Origin: Nitrospiraceae bacterium
GTDB lineage: Bacteria > Nitrospirota > Thermodesulfovibrionia > Thermodesulfovibrionales > Dissulfurispiraceae
Direction: 5' to 3'
Assembly: GCA_021371915.1 (NCBI GenBank)
Contig: JAJFVG010000019.1
Span: 1-42,536 of the forward strand
Length of the DNA: 42,536 bases
Part shown: positions 1-8,230 of the stretch, one piece after another
How positions within the stretch are numbered: the stretch's first letter is position 1
How the letters are laid out: the number at the start of each line of letters is the position of its first letter
Program-made: the position numbers and the translations under genes
The notes under the pieces: model-generated
The model's input: the letters and a program-made list of their open reading frames with translations, nothing else
Told to the model about the DNA's origin: nothing
The model's database searches: none

Positions 1-2432
1 GCGAGATTGTTGAGAGCAGGCGTAAAGTTCTCCGCCTTCTCAAGAACACTCTGATATTTCTTTACAGCATCAGCCTTCTTGTCTGTAGCCTCGTATATGT
101 TGCCCTCAAGAAAAGCTGCCTGAATATTCTTCGGGTCCTGTTTTTGGATATCCCTGTATATTGTCAGTGCATGTCCAAAATCCTTCTTTTTGATATGCAG
201 GCTTGCAAGATTCATCTGGATTGAGCTGTTCTTCGGTTCTATCTGAATGCCGGTTTTCAGTGTTTCTATAGCCTTGTCAGGATTGCCCTGGCTGTCATAT
301 ACAGCGGCCAGAACTGAATACCCGATTGCAGAGCGCGGTGTCTCCCTGATAAGGCCCTGCGCAGACTCCTGGGCCCTGGGCCAGTCTTTCATCAATGAAT
401 AGAGCCTGGCTTTTTCAGCAAGCAGCATGTAGCTCTTGGGGTTTTTGTCGAGATATTTGTCAACTGTCTTGAGCGCTGCCTTATAGTCCTGTGCAGCAAC
501 ATATGCGCTGACTACAAGGGCAAGAGACTTTTCAGGATTTTTTGCCTCTATCTTCTGAAAGGCAGACACTGCATCAGAATATTTTTTATCAGCAATATAC
601 AGCCTGCCCTTCATCTCATAGGCATCGATAAATTCAGGTTTTGCCTTTATCAGCTCATCTATTACGCCGATAGCTTTCTTGTTCTCCTTTTTCCTGACAT
701 AGTAGTTTGCAAATCCTGTGTACCCTGCAATTTCGCCGGTACCTTTTGCCTTGTTCATATAGGAGAGAGCCTCATCCTTCCTGCCCATAATATCGTATGT
801 AAGCGCTGTATTAATATATGCAGCAACATTCTTCGGATCTGCCTTAAGTACCTCGGCATATTCAGCAAGCGCCTTGTTATGCTCGCCGCGGACTATGTAA
901 TAGATCGCAAGATTGAAATAAGGCTGGAAATATCCAGGATTGGAAGTTTTAGCTTTTGCAAGATAATTAAGAGCCTCGGCCTGTTTACCCTCCCGCGCAG
1001 AGATGGATGCAAGAGAGTCATAAATCATCGCATCGGTCTTGCTGCCATTGAGTCCCTGCTTGAGCACCTCAATCGCTTTAGCCGCATTCTTCTGATTTAA
1101 ATAATACGAGACAAGCAACATTCTCGTGTTGAGTGCATCAGGGGCAACGTTAAGAGCCGCCCTGAATTCAGATTCAGCTGATCGCGCATCTCCAAGATTA
1201 AGGCTAAGCATGCCCTTTTTAAGATGGGCCTGAGGCATTTTAGGATTCGCCTCAACAGCAGAATTAAGAGCCTTCATCGCTTTATCATACTTTCCTGCTG
1301 ACATATATGCATTGGACAGCAAGGTGTATGCAGCGCTGTTCTTCGGGTCTTGTTCTATCACCTTGTTTATTTCTTCTATAGCAGTATCAGACCTCTTCTG
1401 CTTTATGTGTATTGCTGCTGCTGCCAGTCTTGCCTGATGAAATTTTGGGTTGTATTCAAGCACCCTTTTGAACTGCGAGAGGGCAACCTCATTTTCATTG
1501 AGCGCGTAATGGCTTAAGCCAAGATAATAGTAAGCCGGTATATTTGGCCTCACTGATATGCTCTTTTGGAGACTGGCTATTGCCTCACGATAGTTCTTCT
1601 TGTTGAAGAGCATTATGCCCTGCATTATATATCCGTAGGGCATTTTGGGGAATTTCTTGAGCAAGAGCTCATCAGTTTTTTCTGCATTTGCAAGATCATT
1701 CTTGTTGATATAGATAATTCCGGCACGATAATACGCCTCAGGATCATATGGAGCCACTTCAGTGATTTTTTTGTATAACTCGAGCGTCTTGTCTGTATTT
1801 CCGGTAGAAGACTCTATAGCTGCAAGCATGTAAAAGGCCTTAGTATGCTTAGGATTTTTAGCTATAATCCCGTTGAGTATAGCTCTGGCAGCATCATTTT
1901 TACCTATATTGATATATACAGCAGCCAAGCCTGTGCCGGCTGTAATCCGGTCAGGATTTTTTTTCAGAGCCTGCATGAAATAGTCCTCAGATTCAGACCA
2001 TTTGCCGAGCTGACCGTATGCGCTGCCGAGCAATTCAAGAGCGTCTACAGAGTCAGGGTTTGATGCTATATATTTCCTGTCCTCTTCTATGGCCTTTTCA
2101 CTCTTGCCGCCTTCAACATATATCCTTATCTGCTCAAGCTGCAGATCCTGTCTTGATGGATTCATTCTTATTGTCTTTTCTATCTCGCGTTCAGCCTGCT
2201 CATACTTGGCAGAAAGCCTGTAAGCCTTGGCGAGCTGGTATCTGGCGTCGAGAAAGTTCGGGTCTTTCTCAAGCGAACTCTTAAACAGCACGACCGCTCC
2301 TGATGTATTGCCTTCTTCAAGCTTTTTTATTCCGTCTTTGAGCAGATCTTCCTTTGTCTTGGCCTGGCAGCCAAATATCAATGCGAATATAAGACATAAA
2401 CAGATTTTTTGGAAAATATAGCTTTTTTTCAT
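1..2432 (-). CDS. prsT: PrsT-like TPR lipoprotein of the PEP-CTERM/exosortase system (3' end outside window)
   Basis: The minus-strand frame stays open from an ATG at 2432 to the window edge, giving at least 810 residues of a larger protein. The N-terminus is a lipoprotein signal peptide: basic MKKS, a hydrophobic stretch and an IFGC lipobox with Cys near residue 22. The rest is a long array of about 34-residue tetratricopeptide repeats, with recurring patterns such as Ala-x-x-Tyr-x-x-Leu and NP-D. A very long TPR lipoprotein is the PrsT component found in exosortase/PEP-CTERM loci, where it is thought to act in exopolysaccharide or surface-protein assembly at the outer membrane. Its strong Shine-Dalgarno (AAGGAGAAGG) sits just before the ATG. 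The PEP-CTERM genes at 11306 and 12504 support the assignment. Another large TPR scaffold protein cannot be excluded because the C-terminus is missing. Confidence 0.8.
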   Translation of the reverse strand, partial: MKKSYIFQKICLCLIFALIFGCQAKTKEDLLKDGIKKLEEGNTSGAVVLFKSSLEKDPNFLDARYQLAKAYRLSAKYEQAEREIEKTIRMNPSRQDLQLEQIRIYVEGGKSEKAIEEDRKYIASNPDSVDALELLGSAYGQLGKWSESEDYFMQALKKNPDRITAGTGLAAVYINIGKNDAARAILNGIIAKNPKHTKAFYMLAAIESSTGNTDKTLELYKKITEVAPYDPEAYYRAGIIYINKNDLANAEKTDELLLKKFPKMPYGYIMQGIMLFNKKNYREAIASLQKSISVRPNIPAYYYLGLSHYALNENEVALSQFKRVLEYNPKFHQARLAAAAIHIKQKRSDTAIEEINKVIEQDPKNSAAYTLLSNAYMSAGKYDKAMKALNSAVEANPKMPQAHLKKGMLSLNLGDARSAESEFRAALNVAPDALNTRMLLVSYYLNQKNAAKAIEVLKQGLNGSKTDAMIYDSLASISAREGKQAEALNYLAKAKTSNPGYFQPYFNLAIYYIVRGEHNKALAEYAEVLKADPKNVAAYINTALTYDIMGRKDEALSYMNKAKGTGEIAGYTGFANYYVRKKENKKAIGVIDELIKAKPEFIDAYEMKGRLYIADKKYSDAVSAFQKIEAKNPEKSLALVVSAYVAAQDYKAALKTVDKYLDKNPKSYMLLAEKARLYSLMKDWPRAQESAQGLIRETPRSAIGYSVLAAVYDSQGNPDKAIETLKTGIQIEPKNSSIQMNLASLHIKKKDFGHALTIYRDIQKQDPKNIQAAFLEGNIYEATDKKADAVKKYQSVLEKAENFTPALNNL

Positions 2433-2727
2433 ACCTTCTCCTTGGAGAACATGGGGATTTGTACAATATGGTGCTTTTAAGTGTTTTTTTAATGCTCCGC
2501 CCTCTCAGTTACAGGAAGAGCACTGAGGAACAATAACAAACAATATCGTATTGAAACCATAAGCCTATACTTATCTAAAACAATAATCGGGACAATATGT
2601 GATATCGGAATAATAAGTCCAAACTTGAGCAAACAAGCAGTATTGTTAGACTTCTTCATAGTAATTTAAACATATCTGCTAATAGAGATCAGGCACTTTA
2701 TATTTTATTACATTTCAGCCTGTCTTG

Positions 2728-2764
2728 TGTCGATTTTTCTGACAACCTGTCGGCAAACTTGACA
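2728..2764. promoter_or_regulatory. Composite palindromic operator (site 1), putative enhancer-binding-protein UAS
   Basis: Four pentamers are arranged symmetrically about 2746: TGTCG at 2728-2732, TGACA at 2740-2744, TGTCG at 2748-2752 and TGACA at 2760-2764, with spacers of 7, 3 and 7 bp. The same geometry recurs upstream of both PEP-CTERM genes (12321-12357 and 13401-13437). Its centre lies about 126 bp upstream of the -24 element of the PilZ promoter, roughly 52 bp (five helical turns) more than at the other two sites. A role as binding site for a PrsR-type sigma-54 activator is inference. Confidence 0.6.
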
Positions 2765-2869
2765 TCATAATTACTTGACGCACAAAATTAATGACAGATT
2801 ACAAACCAAGCAGTCAGGTAACCTGCTGTAACTCAACGATTTAGTCAAAAAATATACTATTTACGCAAC

Positions 2870-2887
2870 TTGGAACATTTTTTGCAG
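2870..2887 (+). promoter_or_regulatory. Sigma-54 (-24/-12) promoter for the PilZ gene
   Basis: The sequence TTGGAACATTTTTTGCAG has the invariant GG (2872-2873) and GC (2884-2885) separated by exactly 10 bp. It matches the RpoN consensus TGGCAC-N5-TTGC at most positions. Predicted transcription would start near 2897, about 60 nt before the PilZ start codon. Confidence 0.7.
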
Positions 2888-2958
2888 ATTAATGGTTTAT
2901 TAATGGTTAGTTAACGGGAAAAAATCACACATCACATCATCCAGGGAGAGGGATTATT

Positions 2959-3306
2959 TTGGGAACCATATCTGACAGCCGCGGAGCAGAACGCAGATCA
3001 CACCAGAGAATCAAGGCAAATGGCCATGTTATTTTCAAGGCCTATTACAGCTTGCACGACAGATCGCCCGAAGACAATCTGCACTCTATTCAGAAATTTT
3101 ATGACAAGCTTTATGGAACCGCCGAGATAGTTGACGAATGCGGCAAGGGCATGAGAATAAAGACAAATATGCCGCTTAATCAGGGGTATCTTCTCGAGAT
3201 AGACAATCAGGATCATCCTCTCGCCATGGTAAGATGGGGATCAAAATCTTCAGATGAAGACAACTATCTGGCCGGCATTATGTATATAGATACAACACTC
3301 GATTAG
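2959..3306 (+). CDS. PilZ-domain protein (c-di-GMP receptor candidate)
   Basis: This 115-residue protein is essentially a single PilZ domain. The N-terminal R-SHQ-R (RxxxR) motif and the DECGKG segment (family consensus D/NxSxxG) are the c-di-GMP contacts. The Ser of the second motif is replaced by Cys, a variation worth noting but not clearly disabling. No start ATG exists; translation likely begins at TTG 2959, preceded by a purine-rich Shine-Dalgarno at 2942-2953. The gene is read from a sigma-54 promoter shared in type with the PEP-CTERM genes, linking it to control of the extracellular matrix, a common PilZ role. It overlaps the convergent HDOD gene by 4 bp. It is cytosolic, with no signal peptide or membrane segment. 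Confidence 0.8.
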   Translation: MGTISDSRGAERRSHQRIKANGHVIFKAYYSLHDRSPEDNLHSIQKFYDKLYGTAEIVDECGKGMRIKTNMPLNQGYLLEIDNQDHPLAMVRWGSKSSDEDNYLAGIMYIDTTLD

Positions 3307-4142
3307 TCAAAAAATCGTTCACGCTGCTGAATAAACTTCTCAGGCAGCTCTTCAATAATCTTTTCACATATTTCATCTGTAAAACCGAGGCGATCCATAG
3401 CCTGTCTCTCCACAGGCACTGCCTTGTAAAATCCGAGTCCTCTATTGAGGCATATGCTGTCAGCTATTCGCACGATGTCGCATAGCACCTTGTCATGAGG
3501 GCTGATACTTTTATCATATGTCTCCTTATGATGGTTTTCCATTACGGTCTGGAGCGACTTGGGGAGATTCCATGCCCTGGCAACCACTCCACCTGCATCA
3601 GTGTGATCGTAACCTATCACTTTTGATTCAACCTCAACATAAGTGCAGCCCGTGCGTTCAGCCATCTCGATGACTTCTGCATAGATCTTTTCAAGATTAT
3701 AGCTAAGCACTGCCTTACCGGTATCATGCATCAGGCCGGCAACAAGAGCTTCATCCGGTTTTGCAGCCCTCGTTCTCTCGCTGACAAGAGAGGCTGCCAG
3801 AGACACTGCCATGCTGTGCTCCCACAACCTGTTCTCAAACTTATTGGTCTTTCTATATATATCCCTTGACGCAGCACCTACAACAAGAGATACCATAGCC
3901 TTAAACCCTATCATATTTATCGCACTTGGGATATCGGCGATCTCATGCCTTCCATAAAACGGAGAATTGGCTATCTTGAGCACACGCGAAGAAAAAGACA
4001 TGTCCCTGGATATTATGTCATTAAGCTCATCCAGGGAAGTTGTCTCCTTTTCAGCAAGATTAAGAACCATGACAGCAACAGGAGGGAGGCTGGGGATATC
4101 TATGTTGTCGAGTGTAAGTTGCTGCATATCTTTTTTCTCCAC
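3303..4142 (-). CDS. HDOD-domain signalling protein
   Basis: About 279 residues form a single HDOD domain, an HD-GYP relative used in bacterial signalling with no demonstrated universal catalytic activity. Visible family hallmarks are the N-terminal DIPSLPPVAV segment, LKIANSPFYG, INMIGFKAM, then HSMAVS, GLMHDTGK and the late ENHH segment. The HD pair (LMHD) is kept. Three in-frame starts compete: TTG 4145, GTG 4142 and ATG 4127. An AGGAGG at 4148-4153 lies 5 nt before the GTG and only 2 nt before the TTG, so GTG is preferred. There is no sensor or output domain, so it may work as a partner of another regulator. Its convergence with the PilZ gene hints at a shared second-messenger theme. Confidence 0.85.
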   Translation of the reverse strand: MEKKDMQQLTLDNIDIPSLPPVAVMVLNLAEKETTSLDELNDIISRDMSFSSRVLKIANSPFYGRHEIADIPSAINMIGFKAMVSLVVGAASRDIYRKTNKFENRLWEHSMAVSLAASLVSERTRAAKPDEALVAGLMHDTGKAVLSYNLEKIYAEVIEMAERTGCTYVEVESKVIGYDHTDAGGVVARAWNLPKSLQTVMENHHKETYDKSISPHDKVLCDIVRIADSICLNRGLGFYKAVPVERQAMDRLGFTDEICEKIIEELPEKFIQQRERFFD

Positions 4143-4243
4143 CAAACCCTCCTGACTGCTCTAATACAAGCTCATAAAATAATTATACCCCATTTATTCA
4201 GGACCATCCCTCAATTCAAATCAACATCAGTCTCTTTTTTGTG

Positions 4244-4252
4244 TGCTATACT
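4244..4252 (+). promoter_or_regulatory. Candidate extended -10 promoter of the nitroreductase-exporter operon
   Basis: TGCTATACT at 4244-4252 fits an extended -10 element (TGnTATAAT, one mismatch). The -35 region is poor. It lies 36 bp upstream of ATG 4289, in the only gap that could hold the operon promoter. Confidence 0.4.
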
Positions 4253-4288
4253 TTTGAATAAAAACATATTTCAAAAGGCTTGTATTAA

Positions 4289-5353
4289 ATGCTCCATCCA
4301 AAAATATCAGATATCCTGAGATCAGCAGTCACAGCTCCATCCGGCTGTAACTGCCAACCCTGGCGTTTCGAAGTAAAAGAAAACACTATACGGATATTCA
4401 ACATCCCTGACAGAGACACTTCTCTGTACAACCATCTGCAGAAAGCATCCCTTGCTGCTCACGGTGCGCTTATAGAAAACGCCATGCTCGCTTCCAGGGC
4501 ATCTGGATTTGATCCTGACCTCAGGCTTCTGCCTGAAAAGAAATATCCTGATCTGATAGCAGAGATAGAGCTGCGTGAAGGCAGCCCAAAAGTTGATCCT
4601 CTTTTTGAATTTATTCCGAAAAGAACCTCAAACAGAAAGAAATACAATGCATCAACCCTCTCTACAAAAGAAAAAAACAACCTGCTGAACCAGGCCTTCT
4701 GGTTTCCTCACCTCAGGCTTGAGATTGCCGACACTGATGAGCAGAAAGAGGTCATATCAAAAGCCATTGGCCTTAACGATTGCATAACATTTGAAAATTC
4801 GCATCTGCACAGATTTTTATTCGAACATATAAGATGGACAAAAAAAGATGCTGAACATGCCAGAGACGGCCTGGGCCTTAAAGCCCTGGCGCCCGATCCA
4901 GTGCAGCAGGTGTTATTCCCGGCACTAAAAAATTGGGGAGCAGTAAACTTTATGAACATGTTTGGATTATCCAGGATTATGGCGATTCATGCAGCAAATC
5001 TATGCATGTCCTCCTCAGCAGTCTGCATGATATCAGCTCCGGATGATTCTGCCATAAACCTTATTGAAAGCGGCAGATTGATGCAGCGCCTCGGGCTTGA
5101 GGCATCCAGACTTGGCCTGAGCACACACATCATGACAGGCATAACATTCCTGATTCAGAGAGTTCTTTCAGGAGAATTCGACGGCCTTTCAAAAAATCAT
5201 ATTGACACTCTTCTGGAACACAACGATCTTTTAAAGGCAGCATTCGGGCTTTCTGAAGAGATACTGATGATATGTTTCAGAATCGGAAGGGCGGCACAGC
5301 CGGCCGCTCTATCGCTGCGCATACCTGCGAATGATATAACCACAACATTGTAA
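4289..5353 (+). CDS. Nitroreductase-like FMN oxidoreductase (Acg/Rv1355c-type)
   Basis: This 354-residue protein belongs to the nitroreductase-fold superfamily. The N-terminal segment AVTAPSGCNCQPWRFE corresponds to the FMN-binding 'SxHNxQPWRF' region (Asn-x-Gln-Pro-Trp). The length of about 350 residues and the internally degenerate second half fit the Acg-like/large nitroreductase subfamily rather than the 200-residue NfsB type. It heads an operon with an ABC exporter and, at the far end, a ThiF/E1-like protein (9622). Nitroreductase and ThiF domains are fused in some proteins such as mycobacterial Rv1355c, so the two products may act on the same substrate. The Shine-Dalgarno is weak. The natural substrate cannot be told from sequence; nitro-compound reduction should not be assumed. 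Confidence 0.75.
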   Translation: MLHPKISDILRSAVTAPSGCNCQPWRFEVKENTIRIFNIPDRDTSLYNHLQKASLAAHGALIENAMLASRASGFDPDLRLLPEKKYPDLIAEIELREGSPKVDPLFEFIPKRTSNRKKYNASTLSTKEKNNLLNQAFWFPHLRLEIADTDEQKEVISKAIGLNDCITFENSHLHRFLFEHIRWTKKDAEHARDGLGLKALAPDPVQQVLFPALKNWGAVNFMNMFGLSRIMAIHAANLCMSSSAVCMISAPDDSAINLIESGRLMQRLGLEASRLGLSTHIMTGITFLIQRVLSGEFDGLSKNHIDTLLEHNDLLKAAFGLSEEILMICFRIGRAAQPAALSLRIPANDITTTL

Positions 5354-5381
5354 CCCACCCTGTTTTCTGATATTATTGGAC

Positions 5382-6509
5382 ATGTTCCTGGTAGCATTAA
5401 AGATACTGTTATACGACAAGGTGCGTTCTTTAATCACGCTTCTGGGCGTGATTTTTGCTGTCTGCCTCATATTCGCGCAAGTGGGCATATACATGGGGCT
5501 GATGGAAGCCTCTTCAATACTCATAGACAACACCGAGGGTGACATATGGGTCATCTCAAAAAACTCGCGTAATTTTGATTTTGCGCAGCCCTTTCCTGAA
5601 TATTTCTATGAGCAGGCACTGTCTGTTGAAGGAGTCAAGAGCGCTGAAAAACTTATAGTTGCCTGGCATCTTATAAAGAACAAAGAGGGCGGCACAGAAC
5701 AAATAGAGATAGTCGGATTCAATCCTGACACAGGCATCGGCGGCCCGTGGAAGATGGTAACAGGCATGCCCTATGACGTTAAAAACGGCAACTTCTTTAT
5801 TGTCGATGAATCATCCATGAAGAGGCTCGGAAATATCAAGGTCGGCGATTATCGCGAAGTAGGAAGAAAGAGGCTTAAGCTTGTGGGCATCTCGGAAGGA
5901 GTAAGATCTTTTACAACCGCGCCCATGGTTTTCATGTCGTATAATCTTGCGCAGCGGCTTGTTGAATACGTCGGACCTGACTGCACGGTCTTCATTGTTA
6001 TTAAAACTGAGAAGGGCTACAACCCTTCCACGGTTGTGGAGAAGCTAAAGTCAAAGCTCAAGGCTGTCGACATATATACCAAAGATGCTTTCAGCATGAA
6101 AACAAGGCTCTACTGGTCCATTGAAACAGGGATCGGATTCTCTTTTTTGTTAACCATACTGATAAGTTTTCTCATAGGAATTTTAATTGTGGGGCAGACA
6201 ATATACAACTCAACAGTAGAACACATCAAAGAGTTCGGCACGCTCAAGGCCCTTGGCGCCTACAATCTTGACATATATAAAATTATTTTCTCGCAGGCTG
6301 TTTTAAATGCGCTCATAGGATACACAATCAGTCTTGCGATATCTCTCATCTCGGTAAAAATCTACAAGGCAAGCGGCATGGTTATGATCATGACAGCTCC
6401 TGTGAATATTGCGGTTCTTGTCATGACTCTATTGATGTGCCTGGCCGCAGCCTTTGTCTCAATCCGAAAGATACGCAAAATAGACCCTGCCATACTCTTC
6501 AGGGGATAA
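5382..6509 (+). CDS. ABC exporter permease, DevC-like (FtsX/MacB fold)
   Basis: About 375 residues have the topology of the FtsX/MacB superfamily: one N-terminal membrane helix (residues about 15-38), a periplasmic domain of around 200 residues, then three C-terminal helices starting with GIGFSFLL, FSQAVLNAL and NIAVLVMTLL. The N-terminal pattern, with DKVRS before the helix and IDNTEGDIWV after it, resembles DevC, the permease of the DevBCA glycolipid exporter of heterocyst-forming cyanobacteria. TTG 5376 is an alternative start; ATG 5382 is preferred although neither has a good Shine-Dalgarno. The ATPase, membrane-fusion protein and TolC genes follow immediately, making a complete four-part exporter. 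Substrate class (glycolipid, lipid or small molecule) is inferred from family only. Confidence 0.85.
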   Translation: MFLVALKILLYDKVRSLITLLGVIFAVCLIFAQVGIYMGLMEASSILIDNTEGDIWVISKNSRNFDFAQPFPEYFYEQALSVEGVKSAEKLIVAWHLIKNKEGGTEQIEIVGFNPDTGIGGPWKMVTGMPYDVKNGNFFIVDESSMKRLGNIKVGDYREVGRKRLKLVGISEGVRSFTTAPMVFMSYNLAQRLVEYVGPDCTVFIVIKTEKGYNPSTVVEKLKSKLKAVDIYTKDAFSMKTRLYWSIETGIGFSFLLTILISFLIGILIVGQTIYNSTVEHIKEFGTLKALGAYNLDIYKIIFSQAVLNALIGYTISLAISLISVKIYKASGMVMIMTAPVNIAVLVMTLLMCLAAAFVSIRKIRKIDPAILFRG

Positions 6510-6515
6510 CCAGCA

Positions 6516-7208
6516 ATGAAAACCGCAATAGCTACGAACAATCTAACGAAAATTTACACTGAAGGGAAAAACGAGGTTACAGCCGTATCGGGTGTCTCCC
6601 TTGCTCTTAAGGAAGGCGAGGTCGTGGGTCTGCTCGGCCCATCAGGAAGCGGCAAGACAACGCTTCTTTCAATGCTAGGATGCATACTCAGACCGACCAG
6701 CGGCACACTGAGCGTTTACGACAACCGTGTGGAACACCTTGATGAACAGGATCTGCCTGTGATAAGAAAAAAATATCTGTCATTTATATTTCAGGGATTC
6801 AACCTCTTCCCTGCGCTCACTGCTTATGAAAATGTGATGCTTGCTCTCAGCCTCAAGGGTTTTTCAGAAAATGACGCATCCGTGCGCGCAACCAACCTGC
6901 TCACAGAGGTGGGGCTATCAGAGAGGATGCACTTTCTACCCAGGGACTTGAGCGGCGGTCAGAAGCAGCGCGTTGCTGTTGCCAGGGCTCTGGCATCAGG
7001 CTCGCAAGTGATCCTTGCTGATGAGCCAACAGGCAATCTTGACCACATTAACGGCAGAAAGGTTATGGAGCTGCTCAAAAAGCTCTCTGTTGAACAGAGC
7101 AAATGTGTTATAGTTGCAACGCATGACAACAGGATAAACGATCTGTTTGACCGTATACTTTATATGCAGGATGGTACGATAATCAAAGAAGACAGGAGAC
7201 AAGAATAA
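6516..7208 (+). CDS. ABC exporter ATPase, DevA/MacB-like
   Basis: This 230-residue nucleotide-binding domain has every expected motif: Walker A GPSGSGKTT (residues 41-49), a Q-loop in FQGFNLFP, the signature LSGGQKQR, Walker B VILADEPTGNLD and a switch His in ATHD. The DEPTGNLD sequence is typical of the MacB/LolD/DevA group that drives FtsX-fold permeases by mechanotransmission rather than substrate passage. It starts 6 bp after the permease and its stop overlaps the start of the next gene (TAATG). It therefore energises the permease at 5382. Confidence 0.93.
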   Translation: MKTAIATNNLTKIYTEGKNEVTAVSGVSLALKEGEVVGLLGPSGSGKTTLLSMLGCILRPTSGTLSVYDNRVEHLDEQDLPVIRKKYLSFIFQGFNLFPALTAYENVMLALSLKGFSENDASVRATNLLTEVGLSERMHFLPRDLSGGQKQRVAVARALASGSQVILADEPTGNLDHINGRKVMELLKKLSVEQSKCVIVATHDNRINDLFDRILYMQDGTIIKEDRRQE

Positions 7209-8230
7209 TGAAAACCAAACGCGCGAGCTTTGTCATAATAGTCATACTTGTTTTAGTGGCAGCAGGGCTTGCCCTGCTAGGGCCGTCTCTTGTGCAGAAA
7301 GAGACAGGCAATCTTGTCAACAAACAGCTAAAGCCGCCACATATAACTGCCAGAGGAATTGTTGAGACAGAAAATGATGTAGAGATAAGCAGCAGGGTAA
7401 GCGGATTGATCACCAAAGTAAAACCAAAAAAAGGCGATGTGGTTGCCAAAGGCGACACACTTGTTGAGTTCGATAAATCCAAGATACTGTCAAGGCTCTC
7501 TATGGCAAAGGCCTCGCTCGCCGAAGCACAGGCGCAACTAAAAGAACTTGAGGCAGGCTCAAGAAGCGAAGACATACAGATAGCCAAAAACAAAATGGAC
7601 AGGGCTCAGTCTATCCTTGACAGGGCAAAGACCGATTATGAACGGCAAAAGAGACTTTTCGACAGCAAGGCCACCACATTTGTCGATCTTGAAAGAGCTG
7701 AAGAAAAGCTGAGGGTTGCATCAGAAGAACACAATGAAAGCAAGGCAGCGTATGAAAAATCAAAGAAGGGGCCGCGCCCTGAAGAGATAGAGCGCGCACG
7801 AGCTGTCGTGCATAGGGCATCTGCTGAAATCGCCAACAACGAAGCACAACTCAGGGACTATACAATTAAATCTCCGATAGATGGGTTTATTGTCGAAAAA
7901 TTTAAGGATAGCAATGAAAGCGTTGAAGCAGGGACTCCGATAATGATACTGATCGATACCGCTCATCTCAGGGTAACAGCAGAGCTTGAAGAGACAAATG
8001 TCGGCAGCTCGTTTGTGGGGCAGCCAGTTGAAGTGACAACAGATACATACAAGGGTAAAATTTATAGAGGAAAGGTCACCAAGGTTTTCGCTGCTGTAAA
8101 GAGGAAATCCCAGAGATTGTTTGATCCAGCCTCAACATTCGATATAAATACTCAGGAGATACACATAAGCCTCGACGATTACTCAGGACTCAAAAGAGGC
8201 ATGACTGTTACAGTAAAGTTTTTAAAATGA
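7208..8230 (+). CDS. Periplasmic adaptor (membrane-fusion protein), DevB/HlyD-like
   Basis: This 340-residue protein has an N-terminal membrane anchor (residues about 8-28). A split biotinyl-lipoyl domain follows: a first half around GLITKVKPKKGDVVAKGD and a second half around YTIKSPIDGFIVE. Between them is a long alpha-helical hairpin rich in Ala, Glu, Lys and Arg (about residues 95-215) with two 'GSRSEDI/GPRPEEI' turns, as in YbhG/DevB-like adaptors. A beta-barrel domain ends the protein. It joins the inner-membrane ABC transporter to the TolC-type channel. The start shares the stop of the ATPase gene and its own stop overlaps the TolC gene (ATGA), so the four exporter genes are translationally coupled. 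Confidence 0.9.
   Translation: MKTKRASFVIIVILVLVAAGLALLGPSLVQKETGNLVNKQLKPPHITARGIVETENDVEISSRVSGLITKVKPKKGDVVAKGDTLVEFDKSKILSRLSMAKASLAEAQAQLKELEAGSRSEDIQIAKNKMDRAQSILDRAKTDYERQKRLFDSKATTFVDLERAEEKLRVASEEHNESKAAYEKSKKGPRPEEIERARAVVHRASAEIANNEAQLRDYTIKSPIDGFIVEKFKDSNESVEAGTPIMILIDTAHLRVTAELEETNVGSSFVGQPVEVTTDTYKGKIYRGKVTKVFAAVKRKSQRLFDPASTFDINTQEIHISLDDYSGLKRGMTVTVKFLK

Larger units (their letters stand above)
2433..2958. other. 526-bp divergent regulatory region without a gene
   Basis: This gap separates the minus-strand TPR lipoprotein gene from the plus-strand PilZ gene. It has no convincing ORF. It is AT-rich and holds a 37-bp composite palindrome (2728-2764) and a sigma-54 type promoter (2870-2887) facing the PilZ gene. 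I searched for a GC-N10-CC signature that would give a sigma-54 promoter towards the TPR gene and found none, so the promoter of that gene is not identified. Confidence 0.7.

Noticed and set aside
2433-2727. A sigma-54 promoter directed at the TPR lipoprotein gene
   Set aside because: I checked the GC positions in this stretch for a GC-N10-CC arrangement on the plus strand and found none, so regulation by the nearby operator is not claimed for that gene.
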